Positions 36,334 through 45,200 of a stretch of DNA of 64,000 nucleotides are shown piece by piece. Location: positions 124,001-188,000 of the forward strand of contig NZ_JACYXC010000001.1 in assembly GCF_016031615.1 (NCBI RefSeq). The letters run 5' to 3'. The translations under genes were made by a program, and so were the position numbers. The notes beneath the pieces are model-generated. The model was not told the origin of the DNA and made no database searches. It saw only the letters and a list, made by a program, of their open reading frames with translations. Every line of letters starts with the position of its first letter. Within the stretch, counting starts at the first letter, position 1. The stretch is from Streptomyces pactum. GTDB lineage: Bacteria; Actinomycetota; Actinomycetes; Streptomycetales; Streptomycetaceae.

Positions 36334-38863
36334 GCTTCTTCGCCTCCTTCTTCGACTCCGGGTAGTGGTTCTTGTCGAGGAGGGGGTGCAGGGCGGGGTT
36401 GACGCGGTTGACGATCAGCCACGCGCAGACGAAGCAGAACTCCATCGGGCCGTCGCGCATCTTGCACCGGCCGGTCGGCCGGTAGTGCGAGTTGGAGAAG
36501 TTGGCGGCGCCTTCGAAGATCCCGATCAGCCGGGCCGGCCGGCAGGGGGCGTCGAAGCCGGGGATGTCCACCGGTACGTCCTCGGCCTTGGTGGGGGTCT
36601 TCCGGTCCGGGTTGCGGTTGAGCGGGGCCTTGTTGGTCCGGAGGTGGTTGAGCACCTTCTGTTCCACCACGGCGAGCGGCTGGCCGTGGTTGTCCTTGAG
36701 CGGGATGTAGACGAGGGAGCCCTTCCGGAACAGCGGGAAGGTCGTGGTTCCGGCGCGGGTGAGGACGATCGCGCCCTCCGCGGCGAGGACCTGCCCGACG
36801 AGCAGTCCGGGGAGGTACTCGTCCGAGGTCTCCTTCAGGGGGAGCTGCCGGCCGTCGGCCGGTGGGTTGAAGGCGCGCAGCCGCACCTCGGTGGAGCGTG
36901 TGCGGGCCTGCTCCCACTCGGCGGTGTTGCCGGTGCCGATGGTGAGTTTGACGCCCCTGACCGGGCTGGTCACGTTCACCGAGTCGGCGAGCAGCACCGC
37001 CGCCGCGCGGATACGGGGCAGCTTCAGCCATTTGACCTTGTCGGGGTCGACATGGCGGTCGGCCGGCGCCCCCGCCACCAGGAATCCGAGCTGGGAGACG
37101 TTGTCCCGGGCCAGGTCCTCGGCCGGCAGCGGGAGGCTCTCGTCGAGGGCGAAGAACTCGTACTCGTCACCCAGGTTGAAGGTGTGGGCGAATTCGTGTG
37201 CCATCCCCGCGACGGCGTCGTCCCAGTCGATGGGGAGGGCGGACTCCGGGTCCCGGCGTCTGAGCTGCCGTTCCACCGCGCTCGGATAGACGTAGGCGAG
37301 CTCCTGGTGCCGGTTCAGCGACAGGGCGAGCGCCGTCTGGAAGTTGGTGCCGCCCCACAGGCTGTCGTTGACGATCAGGCCGACCAGACCGTAGCTCCGC
37401 CGGAACCGGGACGGGTCCGGCTGCCACTGGGCCCCGATCGCGAGCGTGGAGCCGGGCACCCGCACGCTGTCGAGGTAGCGGTGGAAGGTGTGCTGGCGGT
37501 GGATGAAACCCTGGGGCAGGAAGTACGCGGGCGGGTGGCGGCGCGGGTCGAACCCGATGCGCCGGGTCGGCTGGTTCCGGAAGAACTCGTACATCCGGGC
37601 GACGAAGGTCTTCACCACCGGGTCGTTCGGGCCGTCCTGGGCGGGTTTGGGCACCGCGCCCTTTTCCGACGACCGATCGGCGAGCCGGACCCCCACGCAC
37701 AGACCGAAGAAGGTGTCGCGGGTCTGCAGGATCCCGCCCGTCCGGTGTTTCTTCCACGCCTCGACGAGCGGGGGGTCCACCTTGTCCGGCTCGAACCTGT
37801 CCAGGTCCAGGGTTCCCCACTCGGTCAGGAGCTCGGGCGGCGTGCGCTGTTCGCCGCGCCGGGGCAGACCGACCTTCCGGACCAGGTCCTCCAGGGTGTA
37901 CAGGTCGCCCCGAGGGCCACGGCGGTTGTCCGGAACGGGCACGCCGATGCCCTTCACCCGTCCCTCCACCACCTGCTCGCGGGCATCGGTCACCGGGAAG
38001 CCGCAGGTCGCCATGTGCTGCCCGGACGGACTGAAGGCCGCGAAGACGTTGAAGCCGTCGCGCAGCATCCCGTACGGCTGGTGTGCGGGCTTCTCGAACA
38101 GCTCGTGCGTGACCCGGGTGACGATCTCGTCGAACCGCGCCCGGTCCTGTTCCCGGAAGCCTTCGGCGAGGAACAGCACGTTGTGCTTGTTGTCCAGGTC
38201 GGTCAGGCTCCCGTGCCTCTGCGTGAGCGGGTGTTCCGCCGAGTAGTCCACCACCCGCACCGGCAGGAACTCCACGCGCCCCAGGGCGGTGCCGGAGACG
38301 GTCCACGTCTCGTTGGGCTGGGTGACGACCGCCCCTCTCAGCCGGCCGTCGGGCATCACCACGACCTTGGTGGGGTCGAGCGACTTCAGCTCGACATAGC
38401 CGTGCCCGGTGATGTCACCGATCAGGTCCGTCCCGGTGTCGTCGTCGCTGAACTTGGCGTAGACCGACGGCTGGGCGTGGCCGACGGTGGGGTCGAGGGC
38501 GGTGGTGAGGGAGTCGTTGCCGAACCACCAGGTGTCCATCGAGCGGTGCACCTGGAGCCGGCCGACCAGGTACCGGTCCGCGAAGTGCGCCTGGAAGAGG
38601 AAGATCCCGGTGGCGGGGGCGGTGATGGTCCCGTTGGCCTTGCTGTACGTGGGCACGCCCTGGAGGCGCTGGCCCTTCGGCTTGTGGGGGGCGAAGAACT
38701 CGAACTCGCACTGCCCGATCGGTACCTGCTTGACCACGTAAGGGGCGGTCGGGGGCGAGGAGGCCGGCGGCTCCTCGACGGTGTGCAGGGTCGGCCTGAG
38801 CGGCGGCGCACCGGTCTGCGCCATATGGAGATCGCAGTGCGGGCGCAGCAGGAGATCCAGCAT
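36326..38863 (-). CDS. M64-like (IgA peptidase family) zinc metallopeptidase, 845 aa
   Basis: The zinc motif HEFAHTFNLGDEY lies at residues 556-568: His556, Glu557 and His560 form HExxH, and the trailing L-x-DEY is the M64 signature. The C-terminus has the second family hallmark, YRPTGRCKMRDGPMEFCFVC, with paired Cys residues. Another M64-like block is HNVLFLAEGFREQDRARFDE near residue 220, preceded by a beta-rich domain of about 200 residues. No signal peptide is visible although M64 enzymes are often secreted. GGGAG precedes the ATG. It is the promoter-proximal gene of the operon. Its target may be a partner protein that needs processing; this is inference. Confidence 0.85.
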   Translation of the reverse strand: MLDLLLRPHCDLHMAQTGAPPLRPTLHTVEEPPASSPPTAPYVVKQVPIGQCEFEFFAPHKPKGQRLQGVPTYSKANGTITAPATGIFLFQAHFADRYLVGRLQVHRSMDTWWFGNDSLTTALDPTVGHAQPSVYAKFSDDDTGTDLIGDITGHGYVELKSLDPTKVVVMPDGRLRGAVVTQPNETWTVSGTALGRVEFLPVRVVDYSAEHPLTQRHGSLTDLDNKHNVLFLAEGFREQDRARFDEIVTRVTHELFEKPAHQPYGMLRDGFNVFAAFSPSGQHMATCGFPVTDAREQVVEGRVKGIGVPVPDNRRGPRGDLYTLEDLVRKVGLPRRGEQRTPPELLTEWGTLDLDRFEPDKVDPPLVEAWKKHRTGGILQTRDTFFGLCVGVRLADRSSEKGAVPKPAQDGPNDPVVKTFVARMYEFFRNQPTRRIGFDPRRHPPAYFLPQGFIHRQHTFHRYLDSVRVPGSTLAIGAQWQPDPSRFRRSYGLVGLIVNDSLWGGTNFQTALALSLNRHQELAYVYPSAVERQLRRRDPESALPIDWDDAVAGMAHEFAHTFNLGDEYEFFALDESLPLPAEDLARDNVSQLGFLVAGAPADRHVDPDKVKWLKLPRIRAAAVLLADSVNVTSPVRGVKLTIGTGNTAEWEQARTRSTEVRLRAFNPPADGRQLPLKETSDEYLPGLLVGQVLAAEGAIVLTRAGTTTFPLFRKGSLVYIPLKDNHGQPLAVVEQKVLNHLRTNKAPLNRNPDRKTPTKAEDVPVDIPGFDAPCRPARLIGIFEGAANFSNSHYRPTGRCKMRDGPMEFCFVCAWLIVNRVNPALHPLLDKNHYPESKKEAKKHE

Positions 38864-38915
38864 CGTAGATTCTCCCGTCCGCCCTCAGGCATGCGCTGTC
38901 CACCAGAACTCCACT

Positions 38916-38949
38916 ATTCACGATAAATCTCCGCAAGTCAGGCGTGAAT
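38916..38949 (-). promoter_or_regulatory. Inverted repeat in a lower-GC region upstream of the giant operon
   Basis: ATTCACG (38916-38922) and CGTGAAT (38943-38949) form a 7-bp inverted repeat spaced by 20 bp, 53-86 bp before the first operon start. The surrounding 38905-38965 is distinctly AT-richer than its flanks, as expected of a promoter. It is a candidate operator. The rest of the 38864-39290 interval shows no gene. Confidence 0.45.
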
Positions 38950-39290
38950 CGGTTCATTACCCCCTTTCGGCGCACGTGAGAGGTGCCGAGCGGGTGGAGG
39001 CGCCCGCGCCGCTGCTCGCCCCGGGAACGATGCTCGCCTACCCGTTCGAGATGGACACCCGGGCCGGACCGCGCCCCCCCGGGGGGCGGCCTCCGTATGG
39101 CGCCGCGGCTCCCGTACCGGCGGGGGTCCGGCGATCCGGACGCTGCTCGCCGGTGGCGGGCCCGGCGCCCGAGCCGACCGGGCGGGGGCCGGACAGGTGG
39201 CGAGACCCGGACGGACGGAGGTCGCCGGGCTGGGCGCCGGTACCGGCCGGGGCCGGACGCGGGCCACGGTCCCCGAGGCGGCCGTGCGCG

Positions 39291-40112
39291 TCAGCGCAGC
39301 GTGTAGCCGCCGTCGGGGTACAGGGTCGAGCCGGTGGTGAAGCCGTTGGTGAACAGGAACACCACGGCGTGTGCGATCTCGTCCTCCGTGCCCGGCCGGT
39401 GCAGCAGGGCGTCCCGGCGGTACTGGGCGAACGCCGCCTCCCGGTCCGCGGCCGGGCGGCCCGCCCACAGGTTGCCGTCCACCGTGCCGGGCGAGACGAC
39501 GTTGACCCGGACCGGCGCCAGCTCGACCGCCAGGCCGCGCCCCAGTCCCTCGATCGCCGCGTTGCAGGCCGCGTAGGCGGGCGCGGGAGCCGGCGGACGG
39601 GCACCGGCCGCGCCGGACATCAGGACCACCGAGCCGTCGGCGGCCAGCTTGGGCGCGGCGTGCCGGACCGCGTGGTACTGGCCCCAGAACTTCGAGTCGA
39701 ACGGGCTCCGGGCGTCCTCGTCGCTCAGCCGGAGCATCGGGCCCACCCGGTAGGAGGCGGCGGAGGTGAACAGGTGGTCCACCCGCTCCAGCGGTGCGAA
39801 GAACGCGGCCAGGGACGCCGTGTCGGTGGTGTCCACGCTCCGCCAGGAGGCCGCCGGGCCCAGCCGATCGGCGGCGGCTGCCAGCCGCTCCGGCGTGCGA
39901 CCGCCCAGCACCACGCGGGCACCCGCCGCCACGGCCCGGTGCGCCACGCTCAGACCGATGCCCGAGCCGCCGCCGATCAGCACCACGGTGCGCCCCCGCA
40001 GAGCCTCGGCACCGGTCCCGGCCACCGCTTCGGGAGCGGGCGCGGCACCGGGGCCGGGCGCGGACGCGGGCTCGGGGACGGAGCCGGCGGCGGGCGAAGG
40101 GGTACGGCTCAT
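39291..40112 (-). CDS. SDR-family oxidoreductase-like protein with an altered active site
   Basis: A 273-residue protein. After a 35-residue Ala/Pro-rich extension comes a Rossmann motif (VVLIGGGSGIGLSV), then VVLMSGAAG with the catalytic-position Ser. The usual YxxxK motif reads YAACN, so the active-site Lys is replaced by Asn. The C-terminal PGTVDGNLWAG and GFTTGSTLYPDGGYTLR are classical SDR elements. ATG 40112 was chosen for GGAGCACCG upstream. Subgroups with YxxxN exist and may be weakly active or act as binding proteins. It is divergent from an amidohydrolase gene. The substrate is unknown. Confidence 0.85.
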   Translation of the reverse strand: MSRTPSPAAGSVPEPASAPGPGAAPAPEAVAGTGAEALRGRTVVLIGGGSGIGLSVAHRAVAAGARVVLGGRTPERLAAAADRLGPAASWRSVDTTDTASLAAFFAPLERVDHLFTSAASYRVGPMLRLSDEDARSPFDSKFWGQYHAVRHAAPKLAADGSVVLMSGAAGARPPAPAPAYAACNAAIEGLGRGLAVELAPVRVNVVSPGTVDGNLWAGRPAADREAAFAQYRRDALLHRPGTEDEIAHAVVFLFTNGFTTGSTLYPDGGYTLR

Positions 40113-40495
40113 CGGTGCTCCATGCGGCGCTGCTGGCGGTCGGACGGGACTCACCGTGATCAACTCGCTTGTTCCACACGGTTATTCCGCGTCGCCGACG
40201 GACGCTGTTCCGTGCCGCCGGCGGACCAGGACCACATCCGCCGACACCCCGGCCGCGCCCGGCGCACGCGTGGGGGCCACGGGGCTCGCGTGGCGGCCCC
40301 GGTGCCACCACCGCGGCGGTGCCGGCCCGTCCCGTTCCCTGCCGCCCCGTCGCGGTGGGGACGGGGCCGGGCCTGGGCGGTGACGCCTGCCGGGGGAACG
40401 GCCGGCCCGCCGGGACCACCCCGGTGGCGGCGGATCCGCCGCCCGTCCACTGTGGTCACGGGGCCAACGCTTGACGCTACGGACGGGATACGCGG
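40113..40495. other. Divergent intergenic region, SDR and amidohydrolase genes
   Basis: About 380 bases without a gene. TTGACG at 40471-40476 is a good -35-like hexamer close to the amidohydrolase start, but no -10 is properly spaced. A less GC-rich segment near 40155-40195 (TGATCAACTCGCTTGTTCC) may hold the SDR gene promoter. Confidence 0.35.
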
Positions 40496-41605
40496 ATGTC
40501 TGAGTCGAACCGGGCCGTGAACCGGCGCAGCCTGCTCGCGGCCGGCGGTGCGCTGGCCGCCACCCTCACCGCCACGGGCGAAGCCGCCGCCGGCGGCGGC
40601 AGGGTTGTGCCACGGACGAGCCCGCCGGGCGACGACGCCGGCCGGGCGAGGATCGATGTCCACCACCACTTCACCGCTCCGGAGTGGGTGGACTGGGCGG
40701 AGCGCGAGGGGCTGGTGCGGCGGCGGGAACTGCCGTGGTGGGCGCGCTGGGACCTGGACTCCACCCTCGCGCTGATGGACCGGGCCGGCATCGCGACCGC
40801 CGTCCTCAGCCCCACCATGCAGGACCGGTACCGCTCCGCGGCCCAGGCGCGGGAAGGCCTCACCGTCGTCTTCGAGGCGCTGAGCCGCCTGATGGCCGAT
40901 CACCCGGGACGGTTCGCCTTCTTCGGCCCCGCCGTGCCGGACCATCCCGGCGTCACCGGGTGGGCGCTCGGCCGCGCCCTCGACGACCTCGGTGCGGTCG
41001 GTGTCGGTGTCAAAGCCGGCTACGACGGCGTCTACCTCGGTGATCCCTCCTACGAGCGCCTCCTGGCCGAGCTCGACGACCGTGCCACGGTGCTCGCCGT
41101 GCACCCGCTGGACCTGCCGGGCGGACCACCCGGGGTGCCCACCGTCCCGGGGATCCCCAACTTCATGTGTGACTTCCTGCTGGACACCACACGCGCCGCG
41201 GTGAACATGATCCGCACCAGGACCCTCGACCGCTATCCGCGCCTGTCGGTGATCCTGCCGCACGCCGGCGGGTTCCTGCCGCACATCGCCACCCGGCTGG
41301 AGGCGTTCGGCGGCTTCTGCACCCCGCCCCTCGATCCCTCCCTGGTGCGGGACCATCTGCACCGCTTCCACTACGACACGGCCGGCCCGCTGGCACCGGC
41401 CGGCACCCTCGTGGCGACCGCGGGGGCCGACCGGATCCTCTTCGGCACCGACTGGCCGGCGGCCTCGGCCGACATCATCACCGGCATCACGGTGCCCGCC
41501 GTCGACACCGACCCCGCCTTCACGCCCTGCCGGCGCCGAGGCATCAACCGCGACAACGCACTGTGCCTCATGCCGGGCCTGGGCCGCACCGCCCGCGCCG
41601 GGTGA
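40496..41605 (+). CDS. Tat-exported amidohydrolase, ACMSD-like
   Basis: A 369-residue protein. The N-terminus has NRRSLLAAGGALAATLTATG, a twin-arginine signal. The catalytic domain has the HxH motif (DVHHHF, His56 and His58), a His in AVHPLDLP, another in LPHAGGFLPH and the Asp in FGTDWP near residue 317. That is the metal-ligand set of the aminocarboxymuconate-semialdehyde decarboxylase (amidohydrolase_2) group. The fold decarboxylates or hydrolyses small aromatic acids. Export is unusual for this group, so the substrate may be extracellular. The ATG lacks a strong Shine-Dalgarno sequence. Confidence 0.87.
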   Translation: MSESNRAVNRRSLLAAGGALAATLTATGEAAAGGGRVVPRTSPPGDDAGRARIDVHHHFTAPEWVDWAEREGLVRRRELPWWARWDLDSTLALMDRAGIATAVLSPTMQDRYRSAAQAREGLTVVFEALSRLMADHPGRFAFFGPAVPDHPGVTGWALGRALDDLGAVGVGVKAGYDGVYLGDPSYERLLAELDDRATVLAVHPLDLPGGPPGVPTVPGIPNFMCDFLLDTTRAAVNMIRTRTLDRYPRLSVILPHAGGFLPHIATRLEAFGGFCTPPLDPSLVRDHLHRFHYDTAGPLAPAGTLVATAGADRILFGTDWPAASADIITGITVPAVDTDPAFTPCRRRGINRDNALCLMPGLGRTARAG

Positions 41606-41912
41606 GGACACCACCGGGCCGTCCCCGGCCCGGAGCCGGTCAGGGCCGCCGTGGCCGCCGCCGGCGGGGCGCGGAGTCCGGTTGCCCCGCACAGCGACCT
41701 CGCTCGGCACCGGGCCCGCCGCGGGGCTCGTTCTCCGCGTCCTCGACACCCCACCCGCCGCCCCCCGCTCCGCCGCGCCGCGATCCGGTCGCCGGCGCCT
41801 CTGAGCCGGCTCGCGCCCGGGGACCGGGCGGCGGGCCGGGACATGCGGCGGCGCCAGGTCTCCACGGTGAGACCTGATGCCGGAGCGAGTGCTCGGGGCC
41901 GCGGTGGAGTGC
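41606..41912. other. Convergent spacer
   Basis: About 300 bases between the amidohydrolase stop and the stop of the small tagged protein gene on the other strand. No gene or convincing terminator seen. Confidence 0.35.
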
Positions 41913-42182
41913 TCAGGCCGGAGGCGCGGGGGGCGTGGAGCCGTCGCCGTGGTGGACGTGCAGTTCACCGTTCATGACGGTGAACAGGCTCGCGTGGTCC
42001 TTGGCGGTGTTGGTCTGGGTCGTCGGGCCGGGGGGCGGCTGTGCCTCGGACGGTGTGCCCCCGCTCCCGGCCTCCGGCCGGTCCTGGTGGACCTCGACGT
42101 GGTTGTCGCGGCCCACCACCACGGGGCCGGAGGCGTCGCCGCCGATCTTGACGGTGTACTGGTCACCTGTGGGGGACGTCAT
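41913..42182 (-). CDS. Small two-tag protein (89 aa) of the STAND/cyclase block
   Basis: An 89-residue protein. Its N-terminus YTVKIGGDASGPVVVGRDNH and C-terminus LFTVMNGELHVHHGDG are short Gly/Val/Asn/His beta-strand motifs, joined by a Pro/Thr-rich disordered linker. The C-terminal tag is clearly similar to the end of the 160-aa protein at 47196 (TNTA+D...F.V..G+LH.H). The N-terminal tag resembles GIGGSAAGAVVAGHHNVVVD in the ATPase encoded just upstream. AGGAGG precedes the ATG. Such tags are reminiscent of short amyloid-type signalling motifs beside bacterial NLR-like proteins. With one at each end, it could bridge two partners. This function is inferred only. Confidence 0.75.
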   Translation of the reverse strand: MTSPTGDQYTVKIGGDASGPVVVGRDNHVEVHQDRPEAGSGGTPSEAQPPPGPTTQTNTAKDHASLFTVMNGELHVHHGDGSTPPAPPA

Positions 42183-42231
42183 GCGGAACCTCCTGGGTGG
42201 GGACGGGTGAGGGACGGGTCTGCGCGAGGGG

Positions 42232-44934
42232 TCAGGACACCCGGGTCAGGGTGACCGTCCCGCAGTTGGTGCTGCAGTCGCTCGCGGACGATCCCGGCGG
42301 CAACTCCCGTTCCCACTCGGCGGAGTTGCCGTCCGAGCCGAGCGTGATCGTCGTGTCGAGATGCCCGATGCGGGTGCAGGAACCGCCGCTGGTGTCGTAC
42401 AGCGGCTCGTCGGAGGAGCGGTAGCTGCCGCCGTCGTCGGTGAACTCCAGGGTGACCGTCTCGCCGCAGATCGTCGCTCCGGTCACGGTGTACCCGCCGG
42501 AGGCCGACTCCGTGAAGCGGTACTGGCCGCCCTGGGCGTCCTGCCACACCCCGGCCAGACCGGTGGCCGCCGGCGGGTCGTCCGACGTCTGCCGCTCATG
42601 GACGGCCACCCCTGCGATGACGAGGGCGGCGACGACCGCCAGGACCTTCAGCACCACCGTGACGGCCAGGGTGGACGCGCCCGCGGCGGTGGCACCCCCC
42701 GCGGCCACGGCCCCCGCCGGGGCGGCGCCTCCCGCCGTGCCGCCGGCGAGGCCGGCCGCCTCACCCGCGCCGGGTGGTACCGGCCCCGGTGGACCGGACA
42801 GTCCGGTCAGCGGGTCGGGGCCGGGCGGACCCTGCGGCACGCCCCCGAAGGGGTCCGCCCCGTGGTGGGCGAGGTTGCCGGGGTCCGCGCCCGGGCCGCC
42901 GTCCGGGGCCCACCCGCCCTGGCCGGTGGCGGAATCACCGCCGGGGGCGACCGTGCTCTGTCCGGCGGCGGGGTCGCCGCCGGGGGTGCCCGTGCCAGGT
43001 CCGGCGGCGGGACCGCCTCCCGGGGCGCTCCCGGACTGCCCTGCCGTGGTGTCACCACTGGGCGGGCCCGCGCCCTGTCCGGGGGTGGGGTGCGAGCCCG
43101 GCGTCACCGGACCCTGCCCGGTGACGGGGTCGGCGCCGGAGGGCACCGTGCCGTGTCCGGCGGTCGGGTCCCCGCCCGGCGTCGTCGTGCTCGGTCCGGC
43201 CGTGGGGTCGCCTCCCGTGCCGTTCCCGGCGGGTCCCGCCGCCCCGTCTCCCCCGGGCACGCCCCCGTTCTGCGCCGCCGTGGGGTCCCCCGGCGGGACG
43301 GGACCACCGTCACCGGGCGTCCCGGGCGAGGACCACCCCTCACCCTGGCCGGGTGCCGGCGGCGGGACGTACTGCTGGGCACTCGCGGCGGCGTCGGCAC
43401 CATGGCCGTCACCCAGCTGCCGCCAGAGCACGGCGGCCTCGGCCAGCAGGATCCCGGACAGGGCACGCCGGCCGGTCAGCAGGCTCCGGATGCCTTCCTC
43501 GTGGGTGAAGTAGGCGGCGGCCCGCCGGTCGCCCGCCTGCCGGGCGGCGACGCGGCCCTGTCCGAGGACCCGGCCCCACGCGCCGAACCGCAGGGAACGG
43601 GCCAGCGCGGGTGACGCGGCGCGGGTGACCCGGACCGCGAGGTCGGGCCGGCCCGCCCGCTCCGCCAGCTGGGCCGCGAGCTCCAGCGCCCGGGCGTGCG
43701 CGGCGACCTGGCCCGGTGACGTCGACGGCTGTGCGGCCCAGTGCGCGAGGTGCTCGCACAACCGGTCGACGGGATACGGCGCCGGATCGCGTTCCCGCAG
43801 CGCCTGCGCCGCGTCCGCCGCGCAGCGAAATCCGTGCTCGGTGGCCTGGGCCAGCCCGAGGTCCACCAGTCGGCCGCACAGGGCGGCCGGGTCCGGTGCG
43901 CCGGCCAGGGCGCCGACGTGCACCGGGTCCAGCTCCGCGTCGTGCAGTGTGGCCAGCAGACGCAGCGCGCCCATGGCTTGTGCGTCGAGCTGGTCGAGCA
44001 GCAGCGGCAGCAGGTCGGCCATCGTGCCGGGCCGGGGCAGCACCGCTCTTCCCGAGGCGTCGGGCCGGGCGAGGGCGGCCGCGCGCAGCAGCAGCAGCGG
44101 CCGGCCGGCCGCCGCTTTCCACAGTTCGGCGGCGACGTGTTCGCTCCCGGGGGCCGGGTGGGCGAGTCCCCGGGTGAGCAGCCGCAGGCCCGCGGCCCGG
44201 TCGAGTCCGTCGAGTTCCAGGGCCGTGCCGTCGCCCAGCAGGGTCCTCTCCCGGCCGGAGAGGACGAACGTCGCGCCGGGGGCGGCGTCCATGAGTTCCC
44301 GCAACGCGTCCTCGGTCAGCTCGGCGTTGTCGAGGTAGACCGTCACCCGGATGCCGGCCATCAGCCGCCGGAGTTCGTTGGCCGACGGGGCGTACCCGGC
44401 CGCTTCGTAGCACGCCTCGAACACCTCCTGGGCCAGGTCCCCCGGTTCCCGGTGGTGCGCGACGAGGAACAGCACGCCGTCCGGCCCGGGTTCCAGGGTC
44501 CGGGCGGCGTGACGCAGCAGGGTGCTCTTGCCGACGCCGGGCGGTCCCCACACCTGCACGGGGCCTCCGGCCCGGACGGCGTCGGCCAGTGCCGCCAGTT
44601 CGGCCTCCCGGCCCAGCGGGGTGTGCTGCCGCCGTGGCAGCAGCTCGACCCGGGCGCGGCGCACCGGCCGGGGCCGTTCGCGCTCCACCAGGAGGTTCAC
44701 GGTGGACCCGTGCTGCGCGTCGACCACCACGTTGTGGTGGCCCGCGACCACGGCGCCGGCCGCGCTGCCGCCGATGCCCACGTGGTACCCGGCCCCCGCG
44801 CCGTCCGCCCGGGGGCCGTGCGTGTCCGGGGCGGCCGTCCGGGCGTCCCGGTCCCGGCCGGCCGGGGCCGGGTCGTTCCGGGTGTCCCGGCCCGGGCCGG
44901 TCGTCGTGCCACCGGTTGCGTCCGGCTGTTCCAT
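42232..44934 (-). CDS. STAND/NLR-like ATPase with collagen-like linker, membrane span and exposed C-terminal domain
   Basis: A 900-residue protein. Residues 1-50 are disordered. Residues 51-85 hold a beta tag (HVGIGGSAAGAVVAGHHNVV). The ATPase core has Walker A GPPGVGKST at 130-138, Walker B-like VTVYLDNAE at 197-205 and a sensor-like FVLSGRER near 223-230. A helical region follows to about 518. A Gly/Pro/Thr-rich linker of about 230 residues, with many PGGDPTAG-like units, leads to one membrane helix (753-778). The last 120 residues contain Cys and Thr (TICGETVTLEF, GGSCTRIGH, DCSTNCGTVTL) and would lie outside the cell. A likely role is a membrane signal sensor or defence-type switch; this is unproven. 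Confidence 0.8.
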   Translation of the reverse strand: MEQPDATGGTTTGPGRDTRNDPAPAGRDRDARTAAPDTHGPRADGAGAGYHVGIGGSAAGAVVAGHHNVVVDAQHGSTVNLLVERERPRPVRRARVELLPRRQHTPLGREAELAALADAVRAGGPVQVWGPPGVGKSTLLRHAARTLEPGPDGVLFLVAHHREPGDLAQEVFEACYEAAGYAPSANELRRLMAGIRVTVYLDNAELTEDALRELMDAAPGATFVLSGRERTLLGDGTALELDGLDRAAGLRLLTRGLAHPAPGSEHVAAELWKAAAGRPLLLLRAAALARPDASGRAVLPRPGTMADLLPLLLDQLDAQAMGALRLLATLHDAELDPVHVGALAGAPDPAALCGRLVDLGLAQATEHGFRCAADAAQALRERDPAPYPVDRLCEHLAHWAAQPSTSPGQVAAHARALELAAQLAERAGRPDLAVRVTRAASPALARSLRFGAWGRVLGQGRVAARQAGDRRAAAYFTHEEGIRSLLTGRRALSGILLAEAAVLWRQLGDGHGADAAASAQQYVPPPAPGQGEGWSSPGTPGDGGPVPPGDPTAAQNGGVPGGDGAAGPAGNGTGGDPTAGPSTTTPGGDPTAGHGTVPSGADPVTGQGPVTPGSHPTPGQGAGPPSGDTTAGQSGSAPGGGPAAGPGTGTPGGDPAAGQSTVAPGGDSATGQGGWAPDGGPGADPGNLAHHGADPFGGVPQGPPGPDPLTGLSGPPGPVPPGAGEAAGLAGGTAGGAAPAGAVAAGGATAAGASTLAVTVVLKVLAVVAALVIAGVAVHERQTSDDPPAATGLAGVWQDAQGGQYRFTESASGGYTVTGATICGETVTLEFTDDGGSYRSSDEPLYDTSGGSCTRIGHLDTTITLGSDGNSAEWERELPPGSSASDCSTNCGTVTLTRVS

Positions 44935-45200
44935 CAGTGCACCGCCTTTCCGGTCGCGCGGAGCGCGACCGCCCCCATGGCGACCCCCGCCGCGCCACCG
45001 GAGGGCGGGGTCCGAGATGTCGGGGCTCCGGTCCCGGGGACGGCACGGCGGCCGGTCCCGTCCGGCCGGCCCCGGTCGGCCGTCGGCCCGTGGCCCACGC
45101 TAGCGAGGGCGGTGGGCCGCGATACCGTCGTAGGACGGTTTCTGCTCGATTCCTCCACCGGTCCCTCCGGTGGCCCCTCGGACGGTCCCGCCGCCGGTGG

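Noticed and set aside
20031..38863. Giant operon considered as a phage tail or contractile injection system
   Set aside because: No sheath, tube, baseplate, spike, terminase or AAA+ assembly gene is recognisable, and the identifiable members (M64-like, DUF6603-like, kelch) are not tail parts.
36317..38926. An 869-codon plus-strand frame opposite the M64-like peptidase gene
   Set aside because: The opposite strand encodes HEFAHTFNLGDEY and other family motifs; the antisense frame has none.
38976..39200. A plus-strand stretch reading LLAPGTMLAYPFEMDTRAG
   Set aside because: It looks briefly protein-like but has no supported start or stop nearby and continues into a long shadow frame opposite the SDR gene.
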